Assembly (NCBI GenBank): GCA_026770025.1 | Contig: JAMXDE010000018.1 | Span: 186,001-250,000, forward strand | DNA from: Craspedostauros australis | Taxonomy: Eukaryota > Bacillariophyta > Bacillariophyceae > Mastogloiales > Achnanthaceae | DNA length: 64,000 bases | Direction: 5' to 3' | The notes under the pieces: generated by a model | Database searches by the model: none | What the model saw: only the letters and a program-made list of their open reading frames with translations | What the model was told of the DNA's origin: nothing | Shown here: positions 32,651 through 43,331 of the stretch, in pieces | Layout of the letters: each line of letters starts with the position of its first letter | How positions within the stretch are numbered: the stretch's first letter is position 1 | Program-made: the position numbers and the translations under genes

Positions 32651-35600
32651 ATGTCCTCCATCCCTGCCAAAGCAACAATCAAGGGCGAAAACCCATCTCC
32701 TCGTAAGAAGCCTCGTTCCTGTGCTGCCCCTCTCGATTCTCCTTTTGATTCGGATGGCAACTTGGCACCTACTCGTGAGCAGCTGTTGCCTGACAAGCTG
32801 TCTACTGGATTGCGGAAGCCCACCGACATCACTCACGCAATCGAGGTCAATGCTTCCAGTGGACAGCAACCTTGTTCCAACTTTGGCGCATGTCGATGCC
32901 GCTAACCTGCGCGTTGACGTGCGCCTGTCCAGTGCGGCTGGTGTCATCTTTGATACACTAACGGTCACACTGCGTACAGTTGGACAAGGTGTCGGTGCTA
33001 TCACAGTGGTAGACATCAGTGTGAACGTGCCACCTCCCGTTGAGTCTCCTGCCAAACCAACTACCCGCGCAAGCACTGCACGACACGCAAACGCTGTCGC
33101 TGGAGGCGCTTTCGAGCAAGTTGATGTTGACAGTGATGACGACTACGTGGACGGCCGTGATCGCAGGAAGAAGCAAACAGGCCGCAACAGACTCATCCAG
33201 AAAACGGTGAGAGGATGGCGTCGCGATGCGTTGGTCCGCGTTGCAGGGTTGGTTAAGTCTGGGCTGCCTCCAAAAGTGTTCAACTCCATGCCGAAGACGG
33301 GATTCACACTTGGTGGAAAACACGATCGGCAAGTCTGGTGCAACATCAAACGGCTGTGGGCGCCAATTGCTTCTGCGCTCTGGGATGTGTTGCTCCCAAA
33401 AGAAGCGACACCAACTGGCCAGATGCATGAGGTGGTGCAATTTTTTCGGGCAGGGCAAGCACTGCCACCACTGATGCTTGCACCAAATTTGTACCGCATA
33501 TGTGTTGGAGGGAGCAAACTGATGCACCTCTGCGCGAGAGCCGTTCTCGCAGAGTCTGCCTCTCCAAAAGCATGCACAGATATTCTCACTGGGTACGCCA
33601 ATGGATTGCCGGAGGAAGAACGCGTGCATGTACATAGCAATCGACAAACCATCACTAAAAGCCAACAGAAGACATTGCAGCGCTACTACGACATGTTGAG
33701 TGATGGGGAGACCATTCCGCCCAAAATTCTCCAATACCGTGTGACTGCGTGTGCTTTGTCTGGTGTGGTGTCGTTTCTCTGCACTACAACCACGTACAAG
33801 GCTGGCTTGTGCCACGCAGTGGAGTGGGAAGGAGTCGTATTCGAGAAAGTTCCGGTCTTTGATCGTGGAGGCAAAAGCATCAAGGCGCTATTCGACATGT
33901 ACAAGACTACCACCACCAACCCAGTAGGCGAACCAGCATTCAAAGAGATGACGAAGCTACTAACACGACGTGGCAAAGTGAACACAGGGCTGTCTTCCTT
34001 CGAAAGCCACTTTTTGTTGGCAATGCTAACTCTCAAACGCACGATCTCGCGCCTCGTCACACTTTTGAAGGCTAAGTATCCCACAACAAACGGCGCTGAG
34101 GACGAGAATGACGTGATTTCCCGGCATCTGCGCACAGCGGAGTCTCTGTTGTACTCATTGGAGCTTCTTGTTGTCTTCGTCAAATGGGAATTCACTGCCT
34201 CTCACATGCAGATGGAGTGTGATGACCCAATGCACTCAGCTCAATTTGCGCTCATGCCCAACCAGAAGAAGACAACGACAAAACAATCCCAATCAACCAG
34301 AACGCGTACCAACAAGCACAAGCTCAGGAAGAAGATCACTCAAACCAATGACATTGCTTCTGCCACCAACGACACTCCAACCATCACAATTGATATTCCT
34401 GACATCACTTGTGTGACACATGCTGCTGCCAATGACACCACCACTGACAATAATGAACAGCCTTGCGCCACCACAGACAAACAACACACTGGAGTATGTA
34501 ACCGTTGTGCAGGGGTGATGCGTTTTGTGGACGGCCGATATGTCCCTTTCGTGACATCGCTTATGGAAGATCACCTTGCGGAACATGCGACAGAATTGGA
34601 GTCGATGCTCAATGCCGCACCAGGGTTCAACAACGAAATACTGTGGTACATGGCACACAAAGTGCGCAGCAAGGTTCAATTTGGACAAATTGAGCAGTAC
34701 CTCCGAAGTATCAACAACCGAGAGGATCGCGCACATGTGGTGCTGGACCACAAACAGAAAATTCTTCCGACTGGCCAAGGCGAAGCTCAACAAGAATACT
34801 GGGGCAAGAAGGGCATGTCTCTGTTGGGTGCGATGGTGATCACATGTCACAATGACACACTCACTTATCGCTTCATTGATATCATTGTGAAGGGGAGGCC
34901 AACTCAAGACACCCTCCAAGTTGGCAGGCTTCTCAAAATTGTGCAACAACAGGTGAGAAAAATTCTTCCATTGGTCACCGAAATTGTCATCCAATCCGAT
35001 AACGCGTCTTGTTTCGCGAGCCACGAGCACATCCCGCTGATCACATCAGTGCTGAACAAGAACCTTGGAACGCGAAATGTCCCCAAGATTGCGGCCTGGA
35101 TCTACACCGAAGCGCAAACAGGTAAAGGTCGCCTTGACACGCACTTTGCGTACATCACCGTTGTGTTGCGAGCCTACGTGCTGGAGGACAATGACATCAA
35201 GACGGAACACCAACTTTTCGATGCATTGGAAGCTGGCAACATTGCAGGAACAACCACAGTTTTGGTGGATGCAGAATGCCTTGAGGGGCGTGTCCTGAGT
35301 TTCCCCGGCATGCCAAAGAAGCGTGTCTGCGCGAAAGGGCAAAAGGTACGCCAAACGCACGAGGTCAAGTTCGGAGACGATGAGGCCAATTTGGTGGTGG
35401 CATCTGGTGTCACAGATGACATACTTGTCCCATGTGTGGAGTGGGAGGGATGGGAAATCAACCGGCTGGGTGTCCGCACGATCGCAACGCACACGTCAGG
35501 AAAGGAACCGTTCACCGCCGAATCGCCAAAGAAGAAGAAGAAGAAGGCGCGAAAGTGGGGTGCTACCGCGGTGGAGAGCAAGGCGCTCGTGTTTCGCGAT

Positions 35601-36257
35601 GCATTGGAGATGGGGCAAGGAGAGCTACCACACGACCACACCGCAAAATTGAAAGACCAGACCGCGGAAGCCGAAATCCCCCGACTCGCGGTGAAGGGCT
35701 GGGCAGTGAAAACAACGCGCAGCAACGCTGAGTTACCACGGTACGTACTGCAGAAATTGGATGAAATGAGCACGGCCGCCAAAAAGGACCCGAAAACCCG
35801 ACCAACAGAACACGAAGCGCACCGCCGATTGATGGAGCTGCAGGGAACAGAGACTGTTTGGTTCACGCAATTGCACGGAAGTCCAATGCGCGTGAAATCG
35901 CACCTGACCGCGGCGTACTACAGCTCACAACGAGACGCGAAGAAAACAGCCACAGCAGCAGGTACGACCAACAACAACAAAAAAACGGCATCAGGATCAT
36001 CACCATCACCATCACCACCATCACCAACAGCAACTGCTATGGAACCAACAGGTACGAAACCATCAGATAAGCAGAAGAGCCAAGAAGAGGAAGAGATGGA
36101 AGAAGAGGAAAGGGAGAATAGGATGTGGTGTGAGGCCAACACCACCAGGAGGCACGCGGAGAACGAAGAGATGGTCCCGCAAGAAGTGAGGGATGCGATT
36201 CGCACGAGGATGAGACGGAGACTGGCGGCGAAAATGGATGAACAAAATAAGGACTAA
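32651..36257 (+). pseudogene. Transposase-like gene of the DDE element, near complete but interrupted early
   Basis: The N-terminus MSSIPAKATIKGENPSPRKK starts at 32651 as in the truncated copy, but near 32848 this copy lacks five bases present in the other, so the start and the rest lie in different frames; from there an open frame runs to 36257 (over 1,100 codons). In order: an acidic-basic region (DSDDDYVDGRDRRKK), a helical domain, a Cys pair (VCNRCAGVMRF), then a DDE-like core with VVLDHKQKILP, VIQSDNASCF and YTEAQTGKGRLDTHF, spaced D-x83-D-x36-E. The tail is Lys/Glu-rich. I know the SDNA...EAQxGKG pattern only from uncharacterised eukaryotic proteins, so I name no superfamily. The ORF's apparent ATG at 32337 lies in leader sequence. 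Confidence 0.75.
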
Positions 36258-36377
36258 TTAATTCAAAATGTGAACAAATTCGCCAAAACCAAGAACACGA
36301 ACACGTTATTTTGGATCGAACTTGTCGGATGTCTATCGCTCAGTTTAGGAGTGGTCCAAAAAAGCGCACATTGACAG

Positions 36378-36530
36378 GTCCATAAAACCTAAACTACGGA
36401 CTCCAAGGCTCTGGGTAATTTTCCTGTTGCTATGGACACTATAATGAGTAGGATGGTATGCTTATTTTGGTTGTAATCGAAGAAAAAGTGCCACTCTACT
36501 TTACCAAAGGTTGGTCCACTCGCTCACCTG
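36378..36530 (-). repeat. Right terminal inverted repeat of the DDE element
   Basis: Runs from GGTCCATAAAACC to GGTTGGTCCACTCGCTCAC, the reverse complement of the left end with scattered differences. Confidence 0.87.
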
Positions 36531-36778
36531 GGTCATACACGAGAAGAGCGCCCACACCCCTCACACACTTGCAACATCCACAGCAACTCCCATGCCCCTC
36601 GTCTCTGATCGAGGAAGGAAGAACCGCCCGGCTCTCCACCAATTCCGATGGTTAGGCAGCTTTGGCACTGATTCCAATGTCACCAGCTTCCACTTCAACA
36701 ACAGACACTCGGCAAGACTGCTCGGAAGGCTGATTGCATCTCCGAAAACGCGAGAGCCGATGATGTGATGGGCAGTAT

Positions 36779-37793
36779 CCCAGCGCCAAATCCGACTTCG
36801 CACGACTATCGCCACCATCATCAGCCACCCAAGCCTTGTCTCCTCGACAACTTCAACGCCGAGCACGTGGTTTCCCCTACAGTGATGCCGAGAGCAAAAC
36901 GATTGACCTCGCACCAAGACCTCTGCCAGGTCCGATGGGACGCCCGCTGCGTGCCAATCGCCTGCGGAGGCCACAGACCTGCAAAGATACCATTGACGAT
37001 GCAAGTCCCCGTGATGCTGGGGCAAATGGAAGCGCACCGATGAATAGCGGCGAGACTGTCCTGCGAAGCTTCCGCCAACTATTGTGCGAGCTGTCCATCA
37101 AAGTATGCGCCTGCACCCGCCGAACGGGAGGCAGCGGAAGATTCTTCCTTTCATCCTTCGCCCGCCGCTCTACACGGAACATTGCAGCTCCCAAACGACC
37201 TGCTCATAGGTCGTGTTCTGCCATTCCAGCCCTGGAGGCGAGATGAAGGCGGCCGGTGAGTTCACAGAGCAGCTTTGTGTCCAAATCGAGAACCCTGGAA
37301 GATGGTCGCTACCTTGTGAGCGCAGATGTCCAGGTGTCCATGCTGCACAGAGTATAGCAGACAGCAACAACACTGGCGACTGCGGCAACCCGACGCGAAG
37401 CACCCAGCGCCTGACCTGTCAAGGGGGTTCCGTTCACCCTCCAGCTTCTTCACCGCTGGAGAAGGAGGAAGAGGATTGATGCGCGCAAAGAGGAAAGCAA
37501 GGAAGTTCTTCCAACTCCGGATCCTTTGTGAGTACGCATTAGGACGACACTCCGCCTCACCACAATGAATGCCAAAGGCACTGCCTCATGTTCCTTCGTG
37601 CTCTCCAGTGCGTCTGGTCTGCACACAAGCTCGTACTCGACATGTTCGTACACAACATCGACTTTAATTGACATTCACATATTGTCATAAAATCAACAAC
37701 CTCCGACGACGTAAACCGTCAACCGCAACAGACCACAACACATCGACCGCAATCTAATCTTCGCGTCTCCCACTTCTTCATCGCTTCTCAACC
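36779..37793. other. Intergenic stretch right of the duplication
   Basis: About 1 kb with several overlapping 60-136 codon frames and no recognisable product. The part nearest 37700 is probably the promoter and leader of the next gene. Confidence 0.45.
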
Positions 37794-38216
37794 ATGAACA
37801 AACAAATTGACAGCATCCTCATCTTCGCCATCCTCGCGGCAGCAGCCTTCATGAACGGCGCCTTCGTCGCTGCCGGGCCAAGCAATCGCCGTGACAGATA
37901 CGGTGCGAAGAAGACTGCGAACAAATACGGTGGCGGCGACAAGCGGAAGGGAAGGTACGGAGGCAAGATCAGTGCGCTTGGCTACAGAGAAGGTGACTTC
38001 GACTGCTCCGTGGCCTACAGCGGCACTGAGGAGCTCCTCTGCGATTTGCTGTGCAACAGCCTGAAATGCCACAGCCTCACCGACGATTCCCCTCAGTACC
38101 GGAACCGCCAGTGCGCCAAGACCCAGGAAAGGTTCACCGACGTGCATGGCGATGGTGCGCTTCCAAATTGCTTTCAAGAGGCGGCCAAGGATGAGCCATC
38201 TGCGGAAGCAGCATGA
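37794..38216 (+). CDS. Small secreted cysteine-containing protein, function unknown
   Basis: 140 residues. Residues 1-27 form a clear signal peptide (LIFAILAAAAFMNGAFVAAG). A basic, Gly/Tyr/Lys-rich segment follows (about 30-60, RYGAKKTANKYGGGDKRKGR), then a region with six cysteines in the pattern DC, LCDLLC, KC, QC, NC, enough for three disulphides. The short acidic Ala/Glu tail is unstructured. I recognise no family. The basic Lys/Gly/Tyr stretch recalls matrix or silica-associated peptides of diatoms, a weak inference. ATG context (AACCATGAAC) and the signal peptide support the start. Confidence 0.72.
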   Translation: MNKQIDSILIFAILAAAAFMNGAFVAAGPSNRRDRYGAKKTANKYGGGDKRKGRYGGKISALGYREGDFDCSVAYSGTEELLCDLLCNSLKCHSLTDDSPQYRNRQCAKTQERFTDVHGDGALPNCFQEAAKDEPSAEAA

Positions 38217-38773
38217 AAGAAGGGAACTACCTGAGGGAACAAGATCGGAAGGAATCAAGAGACCCCAAGGATGAGCGACGGCTTGGCCGACATGTCCGTA
38301 AGGTAGAGCACTCGTACAATAGTGATAGAAAGATGCATACTTGACTCTGTTCTACTCTACTCGTACATACGTCCTCTGCTCTCTGCTGGCAACTTGTCGA
38401 GACGACTTGGAATGAGAAATTTCCTCTTGCACCAGTCGTCCCAAGACAGACTTGCTCGCACATCACTTGGCGACGTGTATTCACCTGAGAACTTCGGGAC
38501 GAACATGCCTCTGCCATCATCAACTCCATCAGCCTTGCGAAGCAGTCCTGTGCGACCGTTCCCTCAGACATGAGAACTGACGCATCAAGGTTCCGCCCAC
38601 TTTGGTCGCTGGTTCTGCGGTTGATGCTGATGTTCCTTGCGCGACATTGAGTCGGTGATTCCTTTCTCTCTCTGAACAGAGCGAGAGATCGGTCCACCTC
38701 CGAGGCTGCGACCAACATCTCACGGACTCTCCTCTACAGACTTCACGATATTCGTGGAATACTATAGTTTTGA
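38217..38773. other. Intergenic spacer
   Basis: No supported gene. Contains two CTCGTAC motifs near 38308 and 38360. Confidence 0.45.
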
Positions 38774-40096
38774 TTGAGAAACAATCGTAGTTGCCGGGAG
38801 CCCCAAACACACATCAGCGATGAAGAGCGACCTCAGCATGCAAGCCTCTGTTCTCGTATGAGGAGGCCGTCATCATCGCTTTGGATGAAAATACACAGTC
38901 CCTTTTGCTGGTCTCAAGCCAACACGGCCACGCTGAAATCAGATGAGATCCAACTACTCCTCATACTCCTCTTGCATCTCGACATGCTCTTCCAACACGC
39001 GAACGAAATGAATAGAGTGGAGCAATCTGCATTTACCCTGCTCGACTCGTACACTGGTATTAAAGCCAACGAAGTACTCGTGTTGAGGCCAACATTTGCG
39101 AAAACGATGGAAATGTTCTCGGGTGGATCAAACGAGCCGCAAGCACCAGGCGAGCGGTACCATTTGAACGATCATGTTGTGGGCACCTGGAACCAGCACG
39201 TCAATACCGAGACTGTGGCTACTGCCAATCATTTCGGCACGTTCCTTGGCAACAGAAACGACCGCAGTTTGCTCTCAAGTGCAATCTCCCTTGCAAGCCC
39301 CCTGCACGAAGGCGCGGCCAGATGGAGCACCCACGACAGTCCTGTGCAAGTTGCCGAGCCATGGTTAGACGAATGTGATTCAGGCATAGTGGATCCACTC
39401 GATTATCTGACCCTGATATGCAGTCAGCAAGATCACGCCGCCAGTCTGAACGCAACCGCAGTCGCACACATACACGAAGAGGCAAGCGACGACATCACCT
39501 GCCCGAACAGCGACGCTGCTCCAAATCAAAGTACAATTGAACAGCACGTCACATTTCCGTCGTTCCCACCAGTGCGAGCAGCCCCGATGGCACGGACGAA
39601 GGACATAGCCACCGTCGCCAACGTTGCCATGACTTCATCCTCTCATGGCAACCAACGTTGCATCGACCACGCAGGTTGCAACACACCAAATGCGCCGCAC
39701 GATGTTCCCCATCGCAAATGCACCGTTGGGATAACAGAGAGCGAGGTGACCAACTATGACATCCTGTGTGGAAAGGGTGCGAAATGCAGCACTGCCATCG
39801 GATACAGACGTTACATTGGGGCAGTCAAGAATAGAATTGTTGCGTACTACGGTGGTGGGATGTCAAGACCAAGGAAGCTGAGCATAATTGCAGAAGTCAA
39901 GGAGATCGTTGTGAGCAGTGGTGGACGCTTCCTTTGCCTGAATCAAAGCACAGGAAAGTACGATGAATTGTCGCCACGATGCATCATCCGCAAGATCCAG
40001 AACTGTTTCCGTACTCTCAGACGCAACCAGCGAGCAAAGATGAAAACGCACCAGCGAGCTGCCCGCCATTCATCCCACGGAGCAATGCGTGTGTGA
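38774..40096 (+). CDS. DUF6824-type domain protein 1
   Basis: 440 residues from the first ATG; the true start is uncertain because the first ~110 residues look unstructured and other Met codons follow (for example MNRVEQSAF and MEMFSGGSN). The C-terminal ~100 residues read DILCGKGAKC, YRRYIGAVKNRIVAYY, RKLSIIAEVKEIV, GGRFLCLNQSTGKYDE, IIRKIQNCFRTLRRNQR. This order (DxLxGKG, RFREL-like helix, KxxIAxxI, GGRFLxxxxxxxYxE, KIxxxxR) matches DUF6824, a domain abundant in diatoms with unknown function, perhaps DNA binding given the basic ends. The rest is Ser/Thr/His-rich and probably disordered. A second DUF6824-type gene follows at 41273. Confidence 0.75.
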   Translation: MRNNRSCREPQTHISDEERPQHASLCSRMRRPSSSLWMKIHSPFCWSQANTATLKSDEIQLLLILLLHLDMLFQHANEMNRVEQSAFTLLDSYTGIKANEVLVLRPTFAKTMEMFSGGSNEPQAPGERYHLNDHVVGTWNQHVNTETVATANHFGTFLGNRNDRSLLSSAISLASPLHEGAARWSTHDSPVQVAEPWLDECDSGIVDPLDYLTLICSQQDHAASLNATAVAHIHEEASDDITCPNSDAAPNQSTIEQHVTFPSFPPVRAAPMARTKDIATVANVAMTSSSHGNQRCIDHAGCNTPNAPHDVPHRKCTVGITESEVTNYDILCGKGAKCSTAIGYRRYIGAVKNRIVAYYGGGMSRPRKLSIIAEVKEIVVSSGGRFLCLNQSTGKYDELSPRCIIRKIQNCFRTLRRNQRAKMKTHQRAARHSSHGAMRV

Positions 40097-41272
40097 TGGT
40101 TCCCACTCGTACGACTACTCTGGAGTATTGATCGCAGCCACCTTCACAAGGCACCACGCGTTCATTCCCATCTCCCGAGAATTTACAGAGTGCACCTGTT
40201 GTGCAATCGCACGAGAGAGTGGCTCGTACAGATACCACACTACGAGTCTACTCATACCATACGCACACCCAGTAGTGCGACCATGGATCCTGAAGTATTA
40301 CACTTAACTGTTCATTCCCTGTCTGAAGCTGATCATTCGACCAATAGCTCGTATAGTACTGTGTTGGAACATCATTCATACGTACGTGCCAGCAGAAGTG
40401 ATGGTGCGAACTGGTGTTGTGTTGTGACAGCATTGCTGGCTGATCAGCAAAGTCGCGGGGATGTCGTGTTTGCCAGGAATGACCCAAAAGGTATCTTTCG
40501 AAATGGAACTGGGCCTAACATAGTGCCAGAGCAATCTTCGCGCCACAAACGACCACTTCGATTCATGCTCAGCCAACGAAAATGTCCCAAGCGGAAGTTG
40601 AGGACGCTGTTTCACGAGTCGTGAGTCACGCGGACTTTTCCAAGTTTCTTCACCAGTTCTGTCCTTGTGCAACTGCCTGCCATCATGCTTTCGCGAAATC
40701 GGGACATGCCGACTCGTTGGGCACGCAAATGATGTCGGTGCCTGCGACTGTTCCTCTCCGTTGACACCCAGGAGAGAGATGAATGCCATGCTCGTCTGGG
40801 CCACAGACTGCACGAAAGAACAGATGATCATCTTCCGAAGCGGCTGGGGAAGCGAGATCAGTGGAGGAGACGTGCCTCTTGTTCTTTTCAGTGCCATCGC
40901 CCATCATCATCCATCATGTCCAACTGAGCGTTCGGCAAGTGAGCAACCAGAGGACTCGCAGAAAGAGAACAGAGATCGCGATCACGATTTCTCACATCCC
41001 AGAATCACAGGCATCGGCTTGGCTCTTGACGCGACGCCAACCAATGCGTTGAGCCAGACATCATCCTGGGCACTGCAACTTCTCCAACAGCCTCCAGAGA
41101 ACAACGCTCGACTTCAGCAGCAGCTTCCGCCATCATAGTTCGCGCCTTTCGCGAGAAGAACTCATAGCGCACAACATTAGAAGCACGCAGCTGCATCCTC
41201 TCTCGCAAGCGACCTCGACCTCGACCACATCCTCCAGAAAGTACAAGAAAGGCACCACACATCGCTACGAGT
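40097..41272. other. Intergenic stretch between two DUF6824-type genes
   Basis: About 1.2 kb. Plus-strand frames at 40190-40624 and 40665-41138 and a minus-strand frame at 40376-40897 overlap one another; none has a recognisable motif. Three CTCGTA-type motifs lie within the first 260 bp. Confidence 0.4.
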
Positions 41273-42382
41273 ATGATGTCACGCCCGTTACCACTCAACA
41301 ACATCGCACTGATCGATGTTCGCGCTGGAGACTACGAGAGAGAAGAGGCCATGATCCGAGCTTCCAATGATGCTTCCGAAGACGAGTGCAGTACCACCGT
41401 CTGCGAATCGGAGCCTGGCTCTTCGGATGAAGAGTTGTCAGTGGACGGATGCGATGGTGCTCAAGTGAGCATGGGCATTGCCGATGGCGGTGAGGATGAG
41501 AGTCGAGCTGGACAACATGCTGATCGCGACTGCGGTCTGCCTTCGGGTGAGAAGCTGGAGAAGGAGGAAGGAAAAGACGAAGATGACGATGAAGGAGACA
41601 CGAAGAACTCCGTCTGTCTTGATGCAGAGGATTGCGAAGGCATCGACAGCTTGGGAAACGCCACCGATGATAGCGATGAGGAAGAGGCCACAAAGGGCGA
41701 TGAAAATGATAACTTCGCAACAACGGAAGGAACCAGCAGCGATCTTGAAGAATTCGACGACACCGAAGAGGATCAGGCCCAACTGCGAAAGATCATCTCC
41801 AGCATGCTGGACGAGATGCTGAAGCGACACATCGCGGTTGGCTTCGCAACTCAAGCTGGGTTGTACAAGGTGGCGAAGAGCAGGCCCACGGACAGGCGCG
41901 CGCTCTTCGATGTCATCATTGGGAAAGGACCGGGACACCGCCGCAACGTGGGCAATCAGCTGCTCCTCGAGCACCTGCGGGACATGAAGAAGATTTGGCA
42001 GGGCATCTGGACCCACGACCGCCGAGTGTACGCAGAGAGGTTGATGCAGTGGGTGCATCATCGGGGTGGGAGGTTCTTCAAGTACAACCGTGACAGCCAA
42101 ACCTACGACGTGGCATCCGACAAGGAAGCATGCCGCGAGATCCATCACATCTTGCAGTCCAACATGTCGGTGAGGCGAAAGATGATCGTGCCATCGAAGA
42201 AGGGTGGGTGGATCCTGAAGAACGAGCCAGAAAACGAACGGCGCAACGTCAACAGAACCCACCTGGGCTTGTTGGATGCTGCCTTGGTCCTGGCATACAC
42301 GCATGAGGACAAGAAGTTCTCGGCAAGGCAGACCGGTCGCAGGAACATAAGCACGACCGCTGCTGCCATCGCCAATGATTAG
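41273..42382 (+). CDS. DUF6824-type domain protein 2, acidic N-terminus
   Basis: 369 residues. The first ~165 are very acidic and Ser-rich (KEEGKDEDDDEGD, DSDEEEATKGDEND), probably disordered. A DUF6824-type domain occupies about residues 205-300: FDVIIGKGPGHRRNVGNQLL, a central helix, YAERLMQWVHHRGGRFFKYN, QTYDVASDKEACREIHHIL. A basic stretch follows (MSVRRKMIVPSKKGGW). The acid-rich N-terminus with a basic domain suggests a nuclear regulator, which is inference. It is clearly diverged from the neighbour at 38774-40096, so the pair is old or unrelated by local duplication. The start is the first of two adjacent Met codons. Confidence 0.75.
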   Translation: MMSRPLPLNNIALIDVRAGDYEREEAMIRASNDASEDECSTTVCESEPGSSDEELSVDGCDGAQVSMGIADGGEDESRAGQHADRDCGLPSGEKLEKEEGKDEDDDEGDTKNSVCLDAEDCEGIDSLGNATDDSDEEEATKGDENDNFATTEGTSSDLEEFDDTEEDQAQLRKIISSMLDEMLKRHIAVGFATQAGLYKVAKSRPTDRRALFDVIIGKGPGHRRNVGNQLLLEHLRDMKKIWQGIWTHDRRVYAERLMQWVHHRGGRFFKYNRDSQTYDVASDKEACREIHHILQSNMSVRRKMIVPSKKGGWILKNEPENERRNVNRTHLGLLDAALVLAYTHEDKKFSARQTGRRNISTTAAAIAND

Positions 42383-43331
42383 GAGAATGGCGAATTATCG
42401 AACAAGTTGCCATCGATTGATAGCATCGATCACTCGTGATTGTGTTAGGAGGAGACGAAAATGCAACAACAGAAATGCCAGTGGCAGTGACAGCAACAGT
42501 GACAACGGCACTTGCAACACCATTGGTGGTGTTGGTGTTGGTGGATGCCAATGCCAATGAGGACAATCATGAATACACCAAAGGTGCCACCATCGTCACA
42601 GCCAAGGGTGGTGGGAGGAAAGGAAGTACCCGTCGCATCTCCAAACACAAACAACACCATTCCAGGTGCGTTGGCATCATGGCGCAGGATCTCATCGAGA
42701 CGTGGTGTATAAATTTTCGCAACAGAGGTGGGTAGAAGATGTCGCAGCACAAAACGACGTAGCGGCAGCACAAGAAGGAGGAAGAGAGCAACTACCACAC
42801 CAATATGTATGTATAGTATTCCATTGCAGAGTAATCAAGAACGATCTCCTCATTTCCGACGAACGTAAATGCAAGAACTTGGCCGAAGATGCGTGCGACC
42901 TTGAGGAATTTCTCGAATTCTGCCTGGAATGGAAGTTCTGCTCTTGACGTTGACGTCCATGTTCCTAGCATAGTTGTCTCATGCAAGTGGGAGAGATTCT
43001 ACAGGACAGAGCACGCAACATATGTCCTCTGCACAATTCTGATTGCGTGCCACCTCAGGACACCCAAAACGAGAAGCCACGAAGCGACCACAGAGATGCC
43101 TCCTTTGATCGCATGGGTATGCGAGTAGGCGTCAGCATTCACGATTGCGAATGGTACCACACATCATTCGAGAATGACGAGCCCGAATGCTTCTCTGTAA
43201 CTCCATCTACTTTATCTATTCTTACTGTTGAGTGGTGGCATGGTAGAGTTCACATGGTATGTCCGTATGTATGTCCACGGCATACATGCTCATCTTCGAA
43301 ACGATGCGAGAGCTCCTCACTTGGCCATTTC
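42383..43331. other. Intergenic stretch
   Basis: About 950 bp between the DUF6824-type gene and the 3' end of the membrane protease. Overlapping short frames only; GGTGTTGGTG-rich repetition near 42520-42545. Confidence 0.45.

Larger units (their letters stand above)
31995..36530 (+). mobile_element. Unnamed DDE-type DNA transposon with long terminal inverted repeats
   Basis: About 4.5 kb, bounded by inverted repeats of about 155 bp (31995-32148 and 36378-36530, roughly 87% alike by eye), which contain GGTTGGTC, TTTCTTCGATTAC and CTACTCATTATAGTGTC. One long gene fills the inside. It sits in the downstream flank of unit B; unit A is free of it near 14930. A near-palindrome (AGCTAGCATGTATGCTAGCT, 31975-31994) abuts the left end. 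I could not settle the target duplication, because the homology of the terminal repeats fades gradually into TCATACACGA at the right. Confidence 0.85.
18536..36778. repeat. Segmental duplication, unit B, enlarged by three insertions
   Basis: Direct repeat of 8482-15181. Homologous pieces are 18536-18773, 19873-20173, 26211-31994 and 36540-36778; between them sit the TA-flanked element, the Harbinger-like element and the DDE element. Joining the flanks of each insertion recreates the continuous sequence of unit A, for example ATTTCTCTTGCTCACG at 9011 against the right flank of the Harbinger-like element at 26213. Without insertions the unit is about 6.6 kb. Confidence 0.88.

Noticed and set aside
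32337-36257. A single 1,306-residue protein starting at 32337
   Set aside because: The first ~170 residues are in a different frame from the homologous start MSSIPAK seen in both element copies, and read leader sequence; the long frame is an accident of a small deletion.
40190-41138. Genes in the overlapping 144-173 codon frames between the DUF6824-type genes
   Set aside because: Frames overlap on both strands with no recognisable motifs, start context or conserved pattern.
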